Shown here: positions 6,582 to 8,885 of the stretch, one piece after another
Numbering within the stretch: position 1 is the stretch's first letter
Layout: each line of letters starts with the position of its first letter
Source: Nitrospiria bacterium
Lineage (GTDB): Bacteria; Nitrospirota; CAKKRA01; 9FT-COMBO-42-15
Direction: 5' to 3'
Length of the DNA stretch: 8,885 nucleotides
NCBI GenBank assembly: GCA_919903585.1
Contig: CAKKST010000391.1
Coordinates: 1-8,885 of the forward strand
The notes under the pieces: generated by a model
Told to the model about the DNA's origin: nothing
Database searches by the model: none
Seen by the model: only the letters and a program-made list of their open reading frames with translations
Made by a program: the position numbers and the translations under genes

Positions 6582-6615
6582 TGTCACCTGAATCAAGTTC
6601 AGGGTCAGCATGACA
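6582..6615. repeat. TGTCA...TGACA palindromic repeat
   Basis: Outer arms TGTCA (6582-6586) and TGACA (6611-6615) enclose the hairpin CCTGAA-TCAAG-TTCAGG (6587-6603). The CCTGAA...TTCAGGGTC form resembles a repeat I associate with intergenic DNA of environmental bacteria. It is the third repeat type in the 279-bp clpC to TPR-gene gap. The rest of that gap (6616-6674) is AT-rich and holds a TATAAA at 6655-6660 without a convincing -35 box. Confidence 0.6.
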
Positions 6616-6674
6616 TTTTGTGCTTTTCATAGGTTTTTCAGCAGCCTGCTAAATTATAAATTGGGGATTTTTGG

Positions 6675-7448
6675 ATGAGTATAGTTAATGAGGCCTTAAA
6701 AAAGGCAGCGAGGGATAAGGGGAAGAATGGCGCCTCAGCAGAAGAGAGATTCACATTCTCTGACAGAACGATAGGTGTAAAAAGAAGCCTCTTTCTCATC
6801 GGCATAGCTGTTATCATCATAGTGGCCCTCGGCCTTCTATTATGGAAGGGAAATATTTATCTGATTAAGACCAAATCAAAAGGGGAGGCTGTTAGTAAGG
6901 CAAAGGCAGTGCCTGAGGCTGATATGAAGAGGACTGCAGAGGGAAGGAAAGAAGATGATACCTCCAAAATAAATACTGAAAAAAAGGCAATAGATCACCA
7001 GAGGAGGGCGCTTGGATTATATAAAGAAAAGAGGCTTGCAGAGGCCACAGCAGAACTCCTTACAGCAGTCTCATTAAAACCAGACATTGCCTCTGCCCAT
7101 AATAATCTTGGGCTGATCTATAAAGAGGGCGGCGCCTATGACAAGGCTGTTTTCGAATATCAGGAGGCATTAAGGATAGATCCAAAATATCTGGATGCCA
7201 TGAATAATCTTGCTGTGCTCTATGATAATCAGGGAAGATATAAAGAGGCAGAAGGGCTCTTTAAGAAGGCTATAGAGATAGATGCGGCTAATCCTGCTAT
7301 TAATCTTAATTATGCGATTACCCTTGAGAGGATGGGTAAGATAGAGGATGCCAAAAGGTATTACAGGATATATTTGAATCTTATTCCAAGGGAAGATAAG
7401 GAGCTCGGGGAACGGATTAAGAGGCACCTGAGCAATCTTAAGAAGTAG
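6675..7448 (+). CDS. Membrane-anchored TPR protein with GspB/MshN-like N-terminus
   Basis: The function is not known. The 257-aa product starts MSIVNEALKKAARDK, a short amphipathic motif I recognise from GspB/ExeB- and MshN-type proteins of type II secretion and type IV pilus systems. A single transmembrane helix (about 39-58) follows, then a charged Lys/Glu-rich linker (60-104). About four TPR repeats (105-240) follow with a 34-residue period; P136, P170 and P238 mark the turns and HNNLG/MNNLA the helices. The predicted layout is a short cytoplasmic N-terminus with the TPR domain outside the inner membrane, suited to binding a partner in an envelope complex. GGGGAT 6 nt before the ATG is a plausible Shine-Dalgarno. 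No secretion or pilus genes are in view, so that role is inference; a generic TPR scaffold is the alternative. Confidence 0.88.
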   Translation: MSIVNEALKKAARDKGKNGASAEERFTFSDRTIGVKRSLFLIGIAVIIIVALGLLLWKGNIYLIKTKSKGEAVSKAKAVPEADMKRTAEGRKEDDTSKINTEKKAIDHQRRALGLYKEKRLAEATAELLTAVSLKPDIASAHNNLGLIYKEGGAYDKAVFEYQEALRIDPKYLDAMNNLAVLYDNQGRYKEAEGLFKKAIEIDAANPAINLNYAITLERMGKIEDAKRYYRIYLNLIPREDKELGERIKRHLSNLKK

Positions 7449-7599
7449 GGCAAGGCTGTAGGGGCAGACCTGTGTGTCTGCCCTGATACAGATGAGGGCG
7501 AACACATAGGTTTCGCCCCTACATTTGGACAGGCGGGACGCCTGTCCTACCGAGGCCTATTGTAGGGGCGAGGTTACCTCGCCCCTAGGGTTGCCCTAC
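7445..7599. repeat. Cluster of GTAG-headed palindromes, left group
   Basis: Hairpins run end to end: GGGCAGAC/GTCTGCCC (7462-7483), GGGCGAA/TTCGCCC (7496-7518), GGACAGGCG/CGCCTGTCC (7527-7547), TAGGGGCGAGGT/ACCTCGCCCCTA (7563-7587) and TAGGG/CCCTA (7586-7598). The first two form an inverted pair with outer ends GTAGGGGC (7458-7465) and GCCCCTAC (7515-7522). A truncated head, GTAGGGCAAGGC, begins at 7445 and includes the TAG stop of the TPR gene. With the next element this fills the 390-bp gap 7449-7838, which holds no gene. Confidence 0.85.
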
Positions 7600-7623
7600 A
7601 ATTTATTTATTGTGTGTTTGTAT

Positions 7624-7812
7624 TATAGTGAACGTTAAAAATAAATAGACATTGTAGGGCAAGGCTTTAGCCTTGCTTATGCAACCCGGCTGTAGAAACA
7701 GGTCTTTAGACCTGTTAGAAACATAGCTAAAGCTATGTTTCTACGATCCCTTATTCAACCCTGAAGGGTTGCCCTACAGAAGGATGCCAACTTACTTATG
7801 TCGTTCACTATA
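7624..7812. mobile_element. Putative MITE-like element holding nested GTAG palindromes
   Basis: TATAGTGAACG (7624-7634) and its exact inverse CGTTCACTATA (7802-7812) bound a 189-bp non-coding segment. Inside, an outer pair of hairpins, GTAGGGCAAGGC... (7654-7676) and ...GGGTTGCCCTAC (7756-7777), flanks an inner pair, GTAGAAACAGG... (7692-7716) and ...ATGTTTCTAC (7717-7744). Ends beginning with TA are compatible with TA-targeting (IS630/Tc1-type) transposition, but target duplication cannot be told from the palindromic tip. No transposase is encoded here. Confidence 0.55.
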
Positions 7813-7838
7813 GTTTGAAATTTGAAATTTAATATAAT

Positions 7839-8786
7839 ATGGGACGCAGACCTTCTTCAAAGAAAAAAAACAAGAAGAAATCGGGCACACGAAATAAAAT
7901 ACGTTGGCCAAGGACAAGGCCATGGATTACTATCTCAATCCTGTCTGTCCTTGTTATAATCAGTCTGGCGGTTTTATTCTTGCTTAAAGGGGAGAAAAAA
8001 GAGGCTGCACTCCCGCCTGCTGAGATAAAGAAAACCATCCCGCTTCCTGCAGAGCCGCAAAAAGAGCCGTCTGTTAAAGAGCCATTAACAAAAAAACCCT
8101 CCAGCGTGGTTGAAAAGAAGGAGTCTTTATATCAAATTGCCATTGTTATAGACGACCTCGGCAATAATAAAGAGATGTTTAACAGGCTCCTTAATATGAA
8201 TCTTTCCTTTTCATTTTCTGTATTGCCCAATCAGGATTATTCCCTGTATATATCAAGAAAGGTTAGGAAGAAAAAATATGACCTCCTCCTTCACCTTCCA
8301 ATGGAGCCGGAGGATAATGAAAAGATAAAGGGCGAAGGTTTTATCATGTCTGATATGACCCCCAACGAGATGCTAAAGCAGCTTAATAATGACCTCAAGG
8401 CAGTTCCAAATGTGATTGGCGTAAATAACCATATGGGCTCTTTCCTGACACAGGACAGAAAGGCGATGGCGGTTGTGCTTGGAGAGATAAAGAGGAAGGG
8501 GTTATTCTTTGTTGACAGCAGGACAACATCAAAGACAGTAGCCTATGATGTGGCAAGGAAGCTGGGTTTAAAGTCGGCAATGAGGGATGTGTTTCTTGAT
8601 GATATAGAGGATGAAAAGGAGATTATAAAGCAGATAGAGCTGCTTATTAATACCGCAAGGAAAGAGGGCAGGGCTATTGCTATAGGCCATCCGAGGCCGT
8701 CTACCATTGCTGCATTGGAAAAGATGCTGCCTGCATTAAAGTCAAACGGGATTGAGGTTGTGCCGGTGTCAAGGCTTGTGAATTGA
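7839..8786 (+). CDS. Divergent polysaccharide deacetylase family protein (DUF610/YibQ-like)
   Basis: The family shares a fold with carbohydrate esterase 4 deacetylases, but its substrate is not firmly known. The 315-aa product has a very basic N-terminus (1-28), a signal-anchor helix (about 30-49), a Pro/Lys-rich linker (50-95) and then the catalytic-like domain (about 98-312), predicted to lie in the periplasm. Family motifs are AIVIDDLG (101-108, with D105 and D106), LLHLPMEP (150-157), NNHMGS (196-201), FFVDSRT (223-229) and AIGHP (281-285), which give the Asp and His residues expected of a metal site. There is no Shine-Dalgarno before the ATG; the upstream tract is AT-rich and the end of the MITE-like repeat is only 26 nt away, so its expression signals may have been changed. 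The start fits an N-in membrane anchor. Confidence 0.9.
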   Translation: MGRRPSSKKKNKKKSGTRNKIRWPRTRPWITISILSVLVIISLAVLFLLKGEKKEAALPPAEIKKTIPLPAEPQKEPSVKEPLTKKPSSVVEKKESLYQIAIVIDDLGNNKEMFNRLLNMNLSFSFSVLPNQDYSLYISRKVRKKKYDLLLHLPMEPEDNEKIKGEGFIMSDMTPNEMLKQLNNDLKAVPNVIGVNNHMGSFLTQDRKAMAVVLGEIKRKGLFFVDSRTTSKTVAYDVARKLGLKSAMRDVFLDDIEDEKEIIKQIELLINTARKEGRAIAIGHPRPSTIAALEKMLPALKSNGIEVVPVSRLVN

Positions 8787-8810
8787 AGAACTGAGAGTAG
8801 AAAAGAGAAT

Positions 8811-8885
8811 ATGTGGATTTTAAAGGTAGGAACAAAAATACCAAAAGTAAGTATTTTCCTTCCCAAAGTGGTAGAAAAGTTCACA
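8811..8885 (+). CDS. Possible start of an unidentified ORF (partial)
   Basis: An ATG at 8811, 24 nt after the deacetylase stop, opens a frame that runs 25 codons to the window's right edge without a stop; it begins MWILKVGTKIPKVSIFLPKV. A purine stretch (AAAAGAGA) lies just upstream as a modest Shine-Dalgarno. The close same-strand spacing suggests co-transcription with the deacetylase. The fragment is too short to assign to a family, and a chance open frame of this length is possible. Confidence 0.35.
   Translation, partial: MWILKVGTKIPKVSIFLPKVVEKFT

Noticed and set aside
7170..7505. 111-codon minus-strand ORF over the TPR repeats
   Set aside because: It runs antisense through the TPR coding region and into the repeat array; the plus-strand TPR frame explains the sequence.
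7445..7777. CRISPR array
   Set aside because: The units are palindromes of unequal length and sequence in both orientations, without constant repeats, regular spacers or cas genes.
7833..7838. TATAAT -10 box before the deacetylase gene
   Set aside because: It touches the ATG, so transcription would start inside the gene, and no -35 box lies at 16-18 nt upstream.
8543..8884. 113-codon minus-strand ORF over the end of the deacetylase gene
   Set aside because: It is antisense to conserved DUF610 motifs, has no ribosome-binding site and shows no recognisable domain, so it is a shadow frame.

Overview
The window looks like chromosomal DNA from an uncultured Gram-negative bacterium. Its moderate GC, frequent AGG/AGA arginine and ATA isoleucine codons, a ClpC-type (not ClpA) unfoldase, a DUF610 'divergent polysaccharide deacetylase' and abundant small palindromic repeats between genes would fit Nitrospirota or a deltaproteobacteria-like lineage. 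That placement is an inference and is weak.

Layout. The left half (1-3747) is a minus-strand biotin operon read right to left: bioB (biotin synthase), bioW (pimeloyl-CoA synthetase), bioF (8-amino-7-oxononanoate synthase), then an SDR/FabG-like reductase cut by the left edge. BioW activates free pimelate to pimeloyl-CoA, BioF condenses it with alanine to KAPA, and BioB makes biotin from dethiobiotin. bioA and bioD are not visible; they may lie beyond the left edge or elsewhere. A 218-bp divergent intergenic region (3748-3965) carries two near-consensus sigma70-type promoters, one for bioB and one for clpC. The right half is plus-strand: clpC (AAA+ unfoldase), a membrane-anchored TPR protein with a GspB/MshN-like N-terminal motif, a divergent polysaccharide deacetylase, and the first 25 codons of a possible further ORF at the right edge.

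The genes are of known families. The unusual part is between them: almost every gap holds small palindromic repeats from several families. The most striking family consists of hairpins headed by the tetranucleotide GTAG (CTAC when inverted). There are about 14 units in the window, often as inverted pairs, and their stems vary in sequence but keep pairing through compensatory changes. They are scattered at 356-405, 2686-2745 and 6404-6431 and massed at 7445-7777, where the right-hand group is nested inside an 11-bp inverted repeat (7624-7634 / 7802-7812) like a MITE. This is the general architecture of REP/BIME elements moved by REP-associated tyrosine transposases, but no such transposase is in the window. 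Some copies touch gene function: one sits where a clpC terminator would be, another repeat family supplies the last codons and stop of bioW, and the TPR gene's stop codon lies within a GTAG. I see no CRISPR array, tRNA, rRNA or complete transposon, and no clearly new multi-gene system.
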